A stretch of DNA of 64,000 nucleotides from Nocardiopsis mwathae (GTDB taxonomy: Bacteria > Actinomycetota > Actinomycetes > Streptosporangiales > Streptosporangiaceae), in the NCBI RefSeq assembly GCF_014201195.1, contig NZ_JACHDS010000001.1:4278001-4342000 (forward strand), written 5' to 3'. Shown here piece after piece: positions 1 to 12,997 of this stretch. The translations under genes were made by a program, and so were the position numbers. Each line of letters starts with the position of its first letter. The stretch's first letter is position 1. Under the pieces are notes generated by a model. The model was given only the letters and a program-made list of their open reading frames with translations, was not told where the DNA came from and made no database searches.

Positions 1-834
1 ACCGCTCTGGCCGCCGGCGAGAACGTCGTCGTCGCCGTCAGCGACCGGCTGGGCGGCGACCTCCGGTCCGCCCTGGGCGCCGCTGAGAGCTCCGCTGTGC
101 GCTTCGCGGACCGAACCGCACTCTACGACGCCCCCGGGCGCACCGTGGCCGCGCTGCACCGCCTGGCGCGGGCGGAACCGCGCCGGGTCACCGTCATCGG
201 CGAGCCGGTCCTGCCGCCGGACGACCCCCTGGAGCTCCGCGAGTGGCACCGGCTGGACGCCGCCCTGGTCACCGCGCTGTCCGAGGTGCCGATGCGGCTG
301 GTGTGCCTGCACGACGGCCGCACCACGCCCGCCGACGTGCTCCGCTCGGCACGCGACACCCACCCGGTCCTGCTCACCCACGACGGCCGACGGACCAACC
401 CCGACTACCGGGCCGCGCCGCCCGTGCGCGGCGCCGCGCACGCCCTGCCGCCCCCGGCCGGTGAGCCGCGAAGACTCGACATCCACGGTGATCTCCCCGC
501 GCTGCGCAGGGAGGTCCGCGCCCTGGGCGCGGAGGCGGGGCTCCCGGCCCCCCGCCTGGGCGATCTGGTGGTGGCCGTGAACGAACTGACCGCCAACGTC
601 CTCGAACACGGTGCGGGCAAGGGCACGATCACGGTCTGGAGCTCACCCGGCCGGATCGTCTGCGAGGTCTTCGACGAGTGCGGCGACCTGACCGACCCGT
701 TGTGCGGCTACCACCCCGCCGACCCGCTCAGCCCCCGCGGCTACGGCCTGTGGATCACCCGCCAGGTGTGCGACTTCATGGAGGTCACCGGAGGCACCCG
801 CGGCTCCCTGGTCCGCATGTACTTCCGTGTCTAG
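1..834 (+). CDS. MEDS-domain anti-sigma-factor-type ATPase (5' partial)
   Basis: The frame is open from base 1, so the start lies outside the window; about 277 residues are visible. The first half resembles the end of a MEDS sensory domain (VRFAD followed by LYDAPGRT, then the strand RRVTVIGEPV). After a Pro-rich linker comes a GHKL ATPase domain of the RsbW/SpoIIAB type, with N-box VNELTANVLEHG and a glycine lid around SPRGYGLWITRQVCD. Family knowledge: such proteins bind ATP and act as serine kinases or anti-sigma factors in partner switching. The convergent STAS gene just downstream is a plausible substrate (inference). An internal GTG at 97 is unlikely to be the true start because it would cut the MEDS domain. 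Confidence 0.8.
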   Translation, partial: TALAAGENVVVAVSDRLGGDLRSALGAAESSAVRFADRTALYDAPGRTVAALHRLARAEPRRVTVIGEPVLPPDDPLELREWHRLDAALVTALSEVPMRLVCLHDGRTTPADVLRSARDTHPVLLTHDGRRTNPDYRAAPPVRGAAHALPPPAGEPRRLDIHGDLPALRREVRALGAEAGLPAPRLGDLVVAVNELTANVLEHGAGKGTITVWSSPGRIVCEVFDECGDLTDPLCGYHPADPLSPRGYGLWITRQVCDFMEVTGGTRGSLVRMYFRV

Positions 835-907
835 GGCGCGAAGCCCGTCACACCGGGTCGGCCGGAACGGACGGGATCGGTCCCCGGCACCGCGCCCATC
901 GCCGGAG

Positions 908-1258
908 TCAGGCCAGCACGGACTCCATGGCGTGGGCGGTGTCCTCCTCGATGGTGATGACCTGGTCGATCCCGGCGATCACGAAGAGGCGGTGCACGGT
1001 GCGCTGCGGCGCGGAGACCGCGAGGCCGATGCCGAGGTCGCGGGCCTGGCGGTAGGAGGAGACGAGCACGCCGATACAGCGCGAGTCGCAGAAGCTCACC
1101 TTGGAGAAGTCGATCACGACCCCGCGGCACGGTTCGGCCGCGCCGAGGATCCGCTCCAGTGCTTCGGCCAGAACCGGCGAACTGATGGCATCCAACTCCC
1201 CCGCCGGTGTCACCACCACCACATCGCCTTCGGTCCGGATCGAGACATCGGACGCCAC
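908..1258 (-). CDS. STAS-domain anti-sigma factor antagonist
   Basis: A 116-residue single-domain STAS protein of the SpoIIAA/RsbV type. The motif FSKVSFCDSRCIGVLV contains the Asp-Ser pair where SpoIIAA-like proteins are phosphorylated by their ATPase partner, so the switch residue is kept. I chose the GTG at 1258 because AGGAG sits seven bases upstream; the frame stays open further upstream but codes no recognisable domain there. It converges with the MEDS-ATPase gene, and the region also holds ANTAR, PAS-GAF and SpoIIE-type genes, so it probably belongs to a stress or developmental partner-switching set (inference). Confidence 0.85.
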   Translation of the reverse strand: MASDVSIRTEGDVVVVTPAGELDAISSPVLAEALERILGAAEPCRGVVIDFSKVSFCDSRCIGVLVSSYRQARDLGIGLAVSAPQRTVHRLFVIAGIDQVITIEEDTAHAMESVLA

Positions 1259-1468
1259 GCTCACGCTCCTCGCCGGTGACCGGGGATCGCCGCGGGTGCC
1301 GACGGTCGGGACCGCCTCCGTGCCCTCGCACCGTTCCTGAACTCCACGCGGCCACCTTAGCGCCAATGCCGGGGGCGAGACAGATTCGGCCCGAGGCCGT
1401 CACCACACCGATACTGCGCGTCGCCCCGATCCGCGACCGAGCCGGACCGGCGGCGCTCGGACCAGCGC

Positions 1469-2203
1469 CTAGGCGTTGCTCTCCGCGTGCTCGGCGACCA
1501 GGCTCCGCGCCACGTCGACCACCTTCAGCCGGTTGCGCTGCGCCACCTTGCGCAGCTCGGCGAAGGCCTCGGCGGCGTCGCAGCCGCGCGCGTGCATGAT
1601 GATGCCCTTGGCCTGGTCGATCACGGCCCGCCCCGACATGGCCCGCCGCATGTGCGCCGCCTCACGCTCCACGTCGGAGTAGCGCCCCGCGGAGTGCAGC
1701 GCCATGGCGGCGTGCTCGGCCAGCAGCGCCACCAGCGGGGTGACCACGGAGTCGTCGAAGACGCCGGCACGCCCGGAGTGCACCCCGAACGTGACGACCT
1801 CGCCCTCCAGCTCGCCGGGGAACGTCACCGAGGAACGGTCACCGCACTGCACGGCCATGCTGGTGTAGCCCGGCCAGCGGTCCTCCCGCAGCACGTCCCC
1901 CACGACCACCGGGCGCATCTCGCGGACCGCCTCGACCGTCGGCCCCTCGTCGGTCGTGTACTGGTACTCGAAAGCCGTCGCCAGGTCGGAGTGGGAGGCA
2001 CCGTAGTCGACGACGACGTGGCGGCCGCCGCCCGCCGTGGGCTCTTCCCCCGGGCCCACCTCCCGCCAGATGACGACGAGCGCCGCGGAGCAGCCGGGGA
2101 CCCCCCGCGCGGCCGCCGTGCTCATCTGGTCCAGCGCCCGCTCGGGGGTGTGCTGCCCGATGTCGCCGATATCCCGCGCGAGGCGTTCGATCCACATCGA
2201 CAC
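1469..2203 (-). CDS. GAF-ANTAR RNA-binding antiterminator regulator
   Basis: 244 residues. An N-terminal GAF domain (about 10-160; VVDYGASHSDLA, DEGPTVEAVRE) is followed by a C-terminal ANTAR domain (about 175-235; VIDQAKGIIMHARGCDAAEA, then ELRKVAQRN). ANTAR domains bind paired hairpins in nascent RNA and prevent termination; the GAF domain is the likely signal input. GTG at 2203 is preferred over the ATG two codons later because GGGGAG stands six bases before it. GAF-ANTAR proteins are common in actinomycetes. The ligand cannot be told from sequence. It is divergent from the PAS-GAF gene, sharing a gap of about 190 bases. Confidence 0.88.
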   Translation of the reverse strand: MSMWIERLARDIGDIGQHTPERALDQMSTAAARGVPGCSAALVVIWREVGPGEEPTAGGGRHVVVDYGASHSDLATAFEYQYTTDEGPTVEAVREMRPVVVGDVLREDRWPGYTSMAVQCGDRSSVTFPGELEGEVVTFGVHSGRAGVFDDSVVTPLVALLAEHAAMALHSAGRYSDVEREAAHMRRAMSGRAVIDQAKGIIMHARGCDAAEAFAELRKVAQRNRLKVVDVARSLVAEHAESNA

Positions 2204-2388
2204 GTCGCACTCCCCCCGCGTCGCACTCCCCCTGCCGCCGCAGCCGTCGGACCGCGGCCGTCCCGGTCGACTTCCACCGTAACCACCGGCCGGATCCGCT
2301 TGTGCATGCGTTAGCGTCGGCAACGGGGCACGACGTCCACGCGCGTCACGCACGGCCCCGGATCCCGAAGACGCCTGGAGGGCCGCGC

Positions 2389-3552
2389 GTGCCGGAGAAT
2401 CTGGCCGATCTGCAGCGCGAGATAGCAGAGCTGCGCGAGCGGATAGCGGCGCTGCGCGCCACCCACACCATGTACCCGGACGACGCCGCCGGGACGGCGG
2501 AGGCCGCGTTGGCCGAGCTGGGGTACGCCGAACAGCTGCTGGTCGACTGCGGCGCGCAGCTCACCGCGGACGCCGAGGCCGCGACTCCGCGCCGCACCGG
2601 GGGCGAGGACGAGCGCTCGGTGCTGCGCGCGGTCTTCAACGAGCTCAGCGTGCCCGTCGTCCTGCTCGACCACGAGGGCTACATCCGCCGCATCAACGCC
2701 ATCGGGGCGGAGCGGCTGGGCGGGCTCAGCGGCTACCTCACCGGCAAACCCTTCTCCAACTTCGTGGACCTGCGCCGACGCGCCGCGATGCGGTCGTGGC
2801 TGGCGGCCGTCGTGCGCGGCGGCGAACCCGCCTCGTTCGAGTCACGGCTGGCGCAGCGCGGCTGGTCGGAGGACGTGCACCTGACCCTGACCCGGCTGGA
2901 CGTGCCCACCGAGGCCCACCCGATCGTGCTGGTCGTGATGTCGCCGCCGCTGGCCGGCCCCGACGACGAGGGCCCGGCCCCGCTGGAGTCGGAGGTCGAG
3001 GACCAGGTCGTGGTGCTGGCGGCGCGACGCCTGGACGTGCTGACACGGATGACCCGGCTGCTGCTCACCGGCGCGGGTCCCAGCGGGGCCGGGCGCCCGC
3101 TGGCACTGGACGAGGCGGCGGCGCTGCTGGCCGACGCCTACGCCGACTGGGTGATCATCGACCTGTGCGACCACCCGGCCGACGCCCGGCGGGCGCGCCG
3201 CGCCGTGGTCGCCGGGCCGCGCGGCGACGCCCATCGCGATTTGGTGGCGTCGCTGGACCCACTGCGCTCCGAGGTCCCGCGCGACGTGCTGACCGGCGGG
3301 CAGTCCGTACTGCACCAGTACATCGAGGACGAGAGCACGCTCGGGTACGGCGACGAAGGCGCGCCGCTGCTCAGCGCGCTGGGCGCGGGCTCGCTGATGT
3401 CGGTGCCGCTGAAGGGCAGCCGCGGGGTGCGCGGTGCGCTGACGCTGATCCGGCGGAGCAACCGGGGATCGTTCCGGCTCGCCGACCTGGGGCTGATCGA
3501 GGAGATCGGCGAGCACATCGGGCTGGCTCTGCCCCCGCGGGACCCCGGCTGA
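2389..3552 (+). CDS. PAS-GAF sensory protein
   Basis: 387 residues. A short N-terminal coiled coil (LADLQREIAELRERIAALR) precedes a PAS domain (about 85-190; VPVVLLDHEGYIRRINAIG) and a GAF domain (about 215-380; GAGSLMSVPLKGSRGVRGAL). There is no C-terminal phosphatase, kinase or DNA-binding domain, so the output must go through a partner. The GTG at 2389 has GGAGG seven bases upstream. It is divergent from the GAF-ANTAR gene and may sense alongside it (inference). Some relatives carry a SpoIIE phosphatase after the same PAS-GAF pair; here it is absent, and a stop follows the GAF end directly. Confidence 0.8.
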   Translation: MPENLADLQREIAELRERIAALRATHTMYPDDAAGTAEAALAELGYAEQLLVDCGAQLTADAEAATPRRTGGEDERSVLRAVFNELSVPVVLLDHEGYIRRINAIGAERLGGLSGYLTGKPFSNFVDLRRRAAMRSWLAAVVRGGEPASFESRLAQRGWSEDVHLTLTRLDVPTEAHPIVLVVMSPPLAGPDDEGPAPLESEVEDQVVVLAARRLDVLTRMTRLLLTGAGPSGAGRPLALDEAAALLADAYADWVIIDLCDHPADARRARRAVVAGPRGDAHRDLVASLDPLRSEVPRDVLTGGQSVLHQYIEDESTLGYGDEGAPLLSALGAGSLMSVPLKGSRGVRGALTLIRRSNRGSFRLADLGLIEEIGEHIGLALPPRDPG

Positions 3553-3581
3553 CGGCGGTCTCCCCGGTGTGGCGGCGGCCG

Positions 3582-4478
3582 TCAGCCATAGGGCGGTCCG
3601 TAGGGGTCGTCGCGCGGCGCGGGTGCGGGCGGATACGGAGGGTGCACGATCGGCGGTTCCGGCCTCGGCTGCGGGCCGGGGGTGGGGAACCCCGGCCGCC
3701 GGGGCGGCTGCGTCCCGTGGGGCGGGGCCGGTGGGGACTGCGGCGGACCGTGCGGCGGCGGCGCGGGGCCGAAGTCGGGGCTGTGTGGGCCGTGGGGGCC
3801 GTACGGACTCTGCGGACCCGGGAGACCCGGCGGACCCTGAGTGCCCGGCGGGCTGTAGGGGCCGTGGGGGCCGTGGGGGCCGTATGAACCGTGCGGCGTC
3901 CGGCCCCGGGTCTCGGCGGTGGTCCACAGGACGAAGGCGTTGTAGGCGGTGAGCGCGGCCAGCAGCGCGACGGTGACCCAGAACCCGTAGCGGGTCCCCA
4001 CCTCGACGGCTTCGGGTAGCCACACGGATTCGGCGGCCACCCGCTCCTCCAGCGCGAGGTACACCAGCAGCTCGTTGACGGAGAAGAGCAGCATCGCCAG
4101 GGCGGTGGCGACCAGCCCGCCCAGGGCGCGGGCGCGCACCGAGGGCAGCACGACCCCCAGGACGGCCCCGGTCAGCAGCGACACGATGCCGCCGAGCATG
4201 AGGACGTGGGCCCCCACCGCGCCGGGTTCCTCTCCGTAGCCGACATCGTCGGCGGGGTCGAAGCCGCGGGACGTGTCCTCTTCGAGGACACCGGACCCCG
4301 ACACCGAGGGCTCACCGCCGACGGCGAGGTCCCATCCCGAGGCCTGGACGTCCAGGGTGCCCAGGCCGGTGTCGCAGGAGACCCCGACGAACGGGAGGAA
4401 CAGGCAGATCAGCACCGCCCCGATGCCGGTGGGGCCGATCAGCCGCTGCCAGGGCGAGGTGTCTCGGGGGGAGCTCAT
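3582..4478 (-). CDS. Membrane protein with long Pro/Gly-rich C-terminal tail
   Basis: 298 residues. About four hydrophobic segments are visible: GIGAVLICLFLPFVGVSC near the N-terminus, a pair around LMLGGIVSLLTGAVLGVVL and ALGGLVATALAMLLFSV, and WVTVALLAALTAYNAFVLW. An extracytoplasmic loop rich in Gly/Ser/Asp/Glu separates the first two. The last 110 residues are a low-complexity Pro-Gly-His tail with repeats such as GPHGPHGPYSP, probably cytoplasmic. I do not recognise a family with a known reaction. The ATG start has AAGAGA upstream. It stands alone, convergent with the PAS-GAF gene. Confidence 0.75.
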   Translation of the reverse strand: MSSPRDTSPWQRLIGPTGIGAVLICLFLPFVGVSCDTGLGTLDVQASGWDLAVGGEPSVSGSGVLEEDTSRGFDPADDVGYGEEPGAVGAHVLMLGGIVSLLTGAVLGVVLPSVRARALGGLVATALAMLLFSVNELLVYLALEERVAAESVWLPEAVEVGTRYGFWVTVALLAALTAYNAFVLWTTAETRGRTPHGSYGPHGPHGPYSPPGTQGPPGLPGPQSPYGPHGPHSPDFGPAPPPHGPPQSPPAPPHGTQPPRRPGFPTPGPQPRPEPPIVHPPYPPAPAPRDDPYGPPYG

Positions 4479-4525
4479 AGGTCTCTTACTACTACGCCGC
4501 GCCGGTTCGCGGCGATGGAGCGCGA

Positions 4526-4560
4526 AAGGCGGGCGTCCGCTCTGCGCGGACGCCCGCCTT
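4526..4560 (-). terminator. Intrinsic terminator of the first LPXTG gene
   Basis: Perfect 15-bp inverted repeat (arms 4526-4540 and 4546-4560, 5-base loop) just downstream of the stop of the minus-strand LPXTG gene. The U-tract is weak, as is usual in high-GC actinomycetes. Confidence 0.8.
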
Positions 4561-4598
4561 CGGTCACGGTCGCCGTCGGGCCCCGTGGGACGAGCCCA

Positions 4599-5720
4599 TC
4601 AGGCCTCGTCGCCGGGGGCCTCCGCAGCGGCCTTCTTCTTACGCGCGAAGTACATCGCGGCGCCACCGCCGCCGAGCGCGGCCGCACCGGCGGCCACGAG
4701 GCCGGCCAGCGCCGCACCGGTCACCGGCAGGTTGCTGCCGGCGGTCTCGGCGTTCTTGGTCGGGTCGTCGTCCGTACCGGCGCCCTCGGCCTTCTTCGCG
4801 GGGTCGGTGTCGGAGCCCTTCTGCCCGTCCCCGTCGCCGTCCTGGCCCTTCTGGCCGCTCAGGTCATCGCCGGTGATCTGGACACTGGCCAGCTCGGCGG
4901 GCTTGGAGGGGGAGCAGGTGGTGGTGGCGGTGCCGGAGGCCTGCTCGATCTTGATGGTGATGGTGCCCGGGGTGAAGGTGAGCTTGCCGGGCTTCAGCGG
5001 GGTGAAGGTGCCCGAGGTGCCGTCGAAGTTCCACTTGTCGGCCGGGATGTCGTTGATGTCGTCGGCCGGACCGGTGGCCACAGCCGTGCTGGTCAGCGAC
5101 TTCTGCGGAGCGGCGGGGCCGCCCAGGTCGAACACGCTGGAGATGGTGGCCTTCTGGATCGGCTCTTCGACGAGGTAGAAGGGCGCGTCGTCGATACCGC
5201 CGGCCCAGACGTAGGGGTCGCCGGTCTTGGCGTCGCCCGAGTGCGCGAGCGTCCACACGATCTGGGCGTTCTCGGTCTGGTCGCCCGCCTTGCAGGTGTA
5301 GGCGTAGGTCTTCTGGGCGAGGTAGTCGTCCTCGAAGTCGAAGTCGAGGTCGAGCTCGCCCTCGATGTCGGAGTCGAGCGTCCGGGGCTCGGAGTCGATG
5401 TTCTCCGGGGTCTCCTCGGCGGGGGCGGAGGACTCGTCCTTCGCGTCGCCCTCCTGCTTCTCGTCCTTCTTCTCGCCCTTGTCCTTCTCGTCGGAGGACT
5501 CCCCGCCGCTCTCCTCGGAGGACGCGCCGTCCTGGCTCTTCTCGGCGGAGCCGCCTTCGTTCTCCTTGGGGGTGGACTCGGCGCCGTTCTCCTCGGCCTT
5601 CGCCTCGGACTTCGCGGCGGCGTCATCGGCCACGGCGAGGGGCGCGCTGAAGACGCCGCCGAGGCCGACGAAAGCGGCCACGGCGAAGCCGGCGGCCGTA
5701 CGGGTCATCGTTCGCGACAC
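4599..5720 (-). CDS. LPXTG (LPVTG) cell-wall-anchored surface protein, copy 1
   Basis: 373 residues. The signal peptide runs from the GTG at 5720 (MSRTMTRTAAGFAVAAFVGL, cleavage near LAVADD). An acidic Glu/Ser/Lys-rich stalk (about residues 25-130) follows, then a domain with YAYTC, FDLGGPAAPQ and a later TTTC (possible disulphide), then a spacer. It ends with NLPVTG, a hydrophobic stretch and an ARKKK stop-transfer tail, the standard sortase signal. I chose GTG 5720 because GGAG is seven bases upstream and the signal peptide begins there. The globular domain recalls actinobacterial surface domains with a conserved C-terminal Cys, but I do not assign a function. The paralogue at 6232-7380 has the same architecture. 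No sortase lies in the window. Confidence 0.87.
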   Translation of the reverse strand: MSRTMTRTAAGFAVAAFVGLGGVFSAPLAVADDAAAKSEAKAEENGAESTPKENEGGSAEKSQDGASSEESGGESSDEKDKGEKKDEKQEGDAKDESSAPAEETPENIDSEPRTLDSDIEGELDLDFDFEDDYLAQKTYAYTCKAGDQTENAQIVWTLAHSGDAKTGDPYVWAGGIDDAPFYLVEEPIQKATISSVFDLGGPAAPQKSLTSTAVATGPADDINDIPADKWNFDGTSGTFTPLKPGKLTFTPGTITIKIEQASGTATTTCSPSKPAELASVQITGDDLSGQKGQDGDGDGQKGSDTDPAKKAEGAGTDDDPTKNAETAGSNLPVTGAALAGLVAAGAAALGGGGAAMYFARKKKAAAEAPGDEA

Positions 5721-5724
5721 GGTG
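5652..5724. repeat. 73-bp perfect direct repeat (copy 1) over an LPXTG signal peptide
   Basis: Identical over 73 bases to 7312-7384. It covers the start codon and the first 20 or so codons of both LPXTG genes. The mature proteins are far more diverged, so this block has been kept identical or recently converted. Confidence 0.9.
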
Positions 5725-5899
5725 TAGCTCCAAAAGTGGGGGTTTGCGAAAGTGTGTGGGCGCTCGCGCGGCCGACGTGTCACCGCGGCGCGTTCCCGGG
5801 GTCATGCCAGGCGACTCGGCTGGAGCGGGCAGCGAACGGCATCGGGAAAACCCGAGAAACCCGAGCATGGTTTCGCACCTGGCAGTTGCCGGCGGTCGT

Positions 5900-5934
5900 G
5901 AACCCGCCGAACAAGCAGAACTTTAGACCCAGAA
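5900..5934 (-). promoter_or_regulatory. Putative promoter region of LPXTG copy 1
   Basis: A 35-base stretch upstream of the first LPXTG gene resembles 7484-7518 upstream of the second (roughly three quarters identical). Read on the minus strand both contain GGGTCTAAAGT / GGGTCTAGAGT, with a -10-like TAAAGT / TAGAGT. Conservation in otherwise diverged upstream DNA suggests a shared promoter or operator. The rest of 5721-6199 has no gene I can support; an AT-rich patch lies at about 5980-6025. Confidence 0.4.
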
Positions 5935-6199
5935 AACACCCCAAAACCAGTCGAAAGTGATCAGTTATCAATTCGTGTCGATTGCGGTTAATATCACATA
6001 AATCATCACATTGATTACCTTGAGCATCCGCCCGTTTTCTCCGTCCTGGGAGAACGCCGGAGATCAGTTACCCAGGGTGACGATCTTCGGGTGGACGGTG
6101 GGGTGGTTTACCTGCCGGCGGCCTGTGTCCGCATCCGGCCCGGCCCGATGAACACGAAAAGGGTGGGCGCCCACAGTACACAGGCACCCACCCTCGGTG

Positions 6200-6223
6200 G
6201 CGGTGGCCGTCGGCGGCCACCGC
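6200..6223 (-). terminator. Terminator-like hairpin after LPXTG copy 2
   Basis: Perfect 10-bp arms (6200-6209 and 6214-6223) with a 4-base loop immediately after the stop of the second LPXTG gene. A second, imperfect hairpin lies just beyond it at about 6160-6195. Confidence 0.65.
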
Positions 6224-6231
6224 CGGACGTG

Positions 6232-7380
6232 TCAGGCCTCGTCGGCCGAGGTGGCCACCGCCGTCTCCCGGCGGCGCGCGAGATACATCGCGGCGGCGCC
6301 GACGCCGACCGCGGCCGCACCGGCGGCCACGAGGGCGTCCAGCTCGGGGCCGGTCACCGGGAGCGCGTCCCTGGACGCCGCGGAGCCCTTGGCGGGGCCG
6401 GTGCCCCTGTCCTTGGCCTTGTCACCGGCGGCCGCGGCCCCGGAGCCCGCACCGGTTCCGGCGCCGCTCCTGTGGTCGGCGACCTTGGTCAGGTCGTCAC
6501 CGGTGACCCTGACCCTGGTCAGAACGTCGGGGTCGGACGCGGTGCAGGTCGTGGTGGTGGTGCCGGACGCCTTCTCGACCGTGATCGTGACGGTTCCCGG
6601 GGTGAAGGTCAGCTCACCGGGGGTGCGCGGGGTGAGCCGGCCGGAGATCCCCTCCATGTTCCACCCCTCGGGCCCGACGCCGGCGATGCCGTCGGCCGGC
6701 CCGTTGGCGATCGACGTGACGGCCAGGGACTCCTGCGGTGCCGCGGGGCCGCCCAGGTCGAGCGTTCCGGAGAAGGTGGCCTTCTGGAACGGCTCGTCGA
6801 TGAGGTGGTAGCGCCGGTCGGTGAAGTTCGCGCTCCAGAAGACCGGGCGCCCGGTCCGGACCTCCCCGCTGGTCGCGATCGTCCACAGGAACTCGGCGGG
6901 CTCGGCGGTGCCGCCCGCCGTGCAGGTGTAGGCGTAGGTCTTCTGGGAGAGGTGGTCGCCTTCGATGTCCTCCAGCCCATCGAAGGTGAAACCCGGGTCG
7001 ATCTCGGGAGGGGCCTCGGTGGTGTCCTCCGGCGTTTCCTTCGCGGCGGACTCCTCGGGGCGGCCCTGCCGCGGGTCCCCCTGTTCACGCGGCTCCGCCT
7101 CGGCCGTGCCCTCGCCGGAGGGGGCGTGTCCGCCGTCCGCGGGCGCCGGTACATCGCCTTCACCCCGCTCAGGGGCCGCCTCCGCGTCGTCCTCGTTCCC
7201 CCGCTCGACGGGCACGGCGCCGTCGGTGCCCTCCCGACCGGGGTCGTCCGACTCGGGGCTCATATCGGGCTGCCCGGCGGGGGTGTCGGCCAGGGCGAGC
7301 GGCGCGGAGACGACGCCGCCGAGGCCGACGAAAGCGGCCACGGCGAAGCCGGCGGCCGTACGGGTCATCGTTCGCGACAC
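6232..7380 (-). CDS. LPXTG (LPVTG) cell-wall-anchored surface protein, copy 2
   Basis: 382 residues, paralogue of the neighbouring LPXTG protein. Same signal peptide, an acidic Pro/Glu/Asp/Gly-rich stalk (about residues 28-150), a domain with KTYAYTCTAGG, TLDLGGPAAPQ and TTTTC, then ALPVTG, a hydrophobic helix and ARRRE. GTG 7380 is chosen by alignment with copy 1 and an upstream GGAG. Stalk sequence and length differ strongly between copies while the globular domain aligns end to end. Each copy has its own promoter region and terminator, so this is a tandem duplication of whole transcription units. Sortase anchoring to peptidoglycan is inferred from the C-terminal signal. Confidence 0.87.
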   Translation of the reverse strand: MSRTMTRTAAGFAVAAFVGLGGVVSAPLALADTPAGQPDMSPESDDPGREGTDGAVPVERGNEDDAEAAPERGEGDVPAPADGGHAPSGEGTAEAEPREQGDPRQGRPEESAAKETPEDTTEAPPEIDPGFTFDGLEDIEGDHLSQKTYAYTCTAGGTAEPAEFLWTIATSGEVRTGRPVFWSANFTDRRYHLIDEPFQKATFSGTLDLGGPAAPQESLAVTSIANGPADGIAGVGPEGWNMEGISGRLTPRTPGELTFTPGTVTITVEKASGTTTTTCTASDPDVLTRVRVTGDDLTKVADHRSGAGTGAGSGAAAAGDKAKDRGTGPAKGSAASRDALPVTGPELDALVAAGAAAVGVGAAAMYLARRRETAVATSADEA

Positions 7381-7384
7381 GGTG
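7312..7384. repeat. 73-bp perfect direct repeat (copy 2)
   Basis: Second copy of the block at 5652-5724. It spans the start codon and signal-peptide codons of the second LPXTG gene. Confidence 0.9.
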
Positions 7385-7560
7385 ATGGCTCCAATTCGCG
7401 ATCGGTCGAAGAATGGCGGGGTGCCCGCGGCCCGTATGCCGCGGGGGGCGTTTCCGGGGGCATTCCGGTGAATCGGCATCCCCGAATCCGCCGAGCATCC
7501 AGCACTCTAGACCCAAAATTCGCCGCAGAACCAATCGATCGCGAACGGCCACCGGAAAAG

Positions 7561-7596
7561 GGCGGGGTGAGCCCCGCTTCGGGGGCGCACCCCGCC
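7561..7596 (-). terminator. Intrinsic terminator after the response regulator
   Basis: Long two-part hairpin: outer arms 7561-7569 and 7588-7596 and an inner GC stem. On the minus strand it is followed by CTTTTCC. It lies between the response-regulator stop and the upstream end of the second LPXTG unit. Confidence 0.8.
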
Positions 7597-7646
7597 TCTT
7601 TCGCCACCTGCGGGCGACGGGCCGCGCGACCCGCGCCGATCGGCGC

Positions 7647-8287
7647 CTACTCGGGGCCGCTCAGCGCCTCCACCAGCGTCGTCAGCTGCGCCACGGAGCG
7701 GTCGAGGTCGCGGACGGCCTCGACGGTACGGCTGTCGTCGTCACGCTCCTCGGTCACGATGAGCCCGCGCAGCAGCTCCAGGTTGGTGTTGACCTCGGCG
7801 ACGCGCCGCGACAGGCGACCGGCCACGCCCGCGGCCGGTCCGCCGGTCTCCTCCGCCAGCTCTCGGCGCAGCATCCGCGACTGCTCCCGCAGCTGCTGCT
7901 TGACCTGGTGGAGTTCGACGAACACCTCGACCTTCGACCGCAGCACCCACGGGTCGAACGGCTTGGTGAGGTAGTCGATGGCCCGCGAGGCGTACCCGCG
8001 GAACACCTGGTGGCGGTCGATCCCGGCCCCGGTCAGGAAGATGATCGGGACGTCCTTGGTCCGCTCCCGCTGCTTGATGTGGGCGGCGGTCTCGAAGCCG
8101 TCCATCCCGGGCATCACGACGTCGAGCAGGATGACCGCGAAGTCCTCCTCCAGGAGGGCCTTGAGCGCGTCCTCCCCCGAACTCGCGCGTACCAGGTTCT
8201 GATCGAGGGACGTGAGGATCGCTTCGAGCGCCGTCAGGTTCTCGTCGCGGTCGTCCACAAGGAGGATGTTGGCCTTACGCGGCACGT

Positions 8288-8291
<4 letters not shown>
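7647..8291 (-). CDS. Response regulator with C-terminal coiled coil
   Basis: 214 residues. An N-terminal receiver domain (1-125) has acidic pocket LLVDDRDEN, phospho-acceptor Asp57 in VILLDVVMPGMDG, and switch residues FLTG and YLTKPFD. A helical, probably coiled-coil tail follows (VELHQVKQQLREQSRMLRRE), with no DNA-binding or enzyme domain. The start ATG overlaps the stop of the hybrid kinase by four bases (ATGA), so the two are translationally coupled and this is its likely phosphotransfer partner (inference). The tail may mediate dimerisation or docking. Confidence 0.9.
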
Positions 8292-12670
<4,379 letters not shown>

Positions 12671-12997
12671 GATCCCCCTCCTTCGGCAACTCCTGCGCCG
12701 CCCTCGCACCCCGGCGGGGGACGCCGGGGAGAAGGCGGCGGGGGCGGCGCCGACCGCGCGCCCCGTGTCCGTCCACGCGTGGATGGATCGCACCGCCGGT
12801 TAGGGTCGGCCGGGCTGCTCATTACATGGACGTTCTGACATCATGACTTCGTTGTTCCTACTGTGCCCACGAAAGCAGCCGTTCCGACACCACAGGTTCA
12901 GCGGAAGTCGAGATTGGGGGTAGGCGCCCAACATGCCGATGCCGCCGCAGCACTCATCCGCCCTGTTCGACGCTGAGAGAAACCGTACGGCTTCACG
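12671..12997. other. Divergent intergenic region between HAMP kinase and SpoIIE phosphatase
   Basis: About 327 bases between two divergent signalling genes, presumably holding both promoters. I see no convincing -35/-10 pair and no strong palindrome. An AT-richer patch lies around 12830-12870. Confidence 0.4.

Noticed and set aside
4206-5960. Long plus-strand frame across the first LPXTG gene
   Set aside because: Antisense shadow, low complexity, contradicted by the LPXTG protein with signal peptide and sortase motif on the minus strand.
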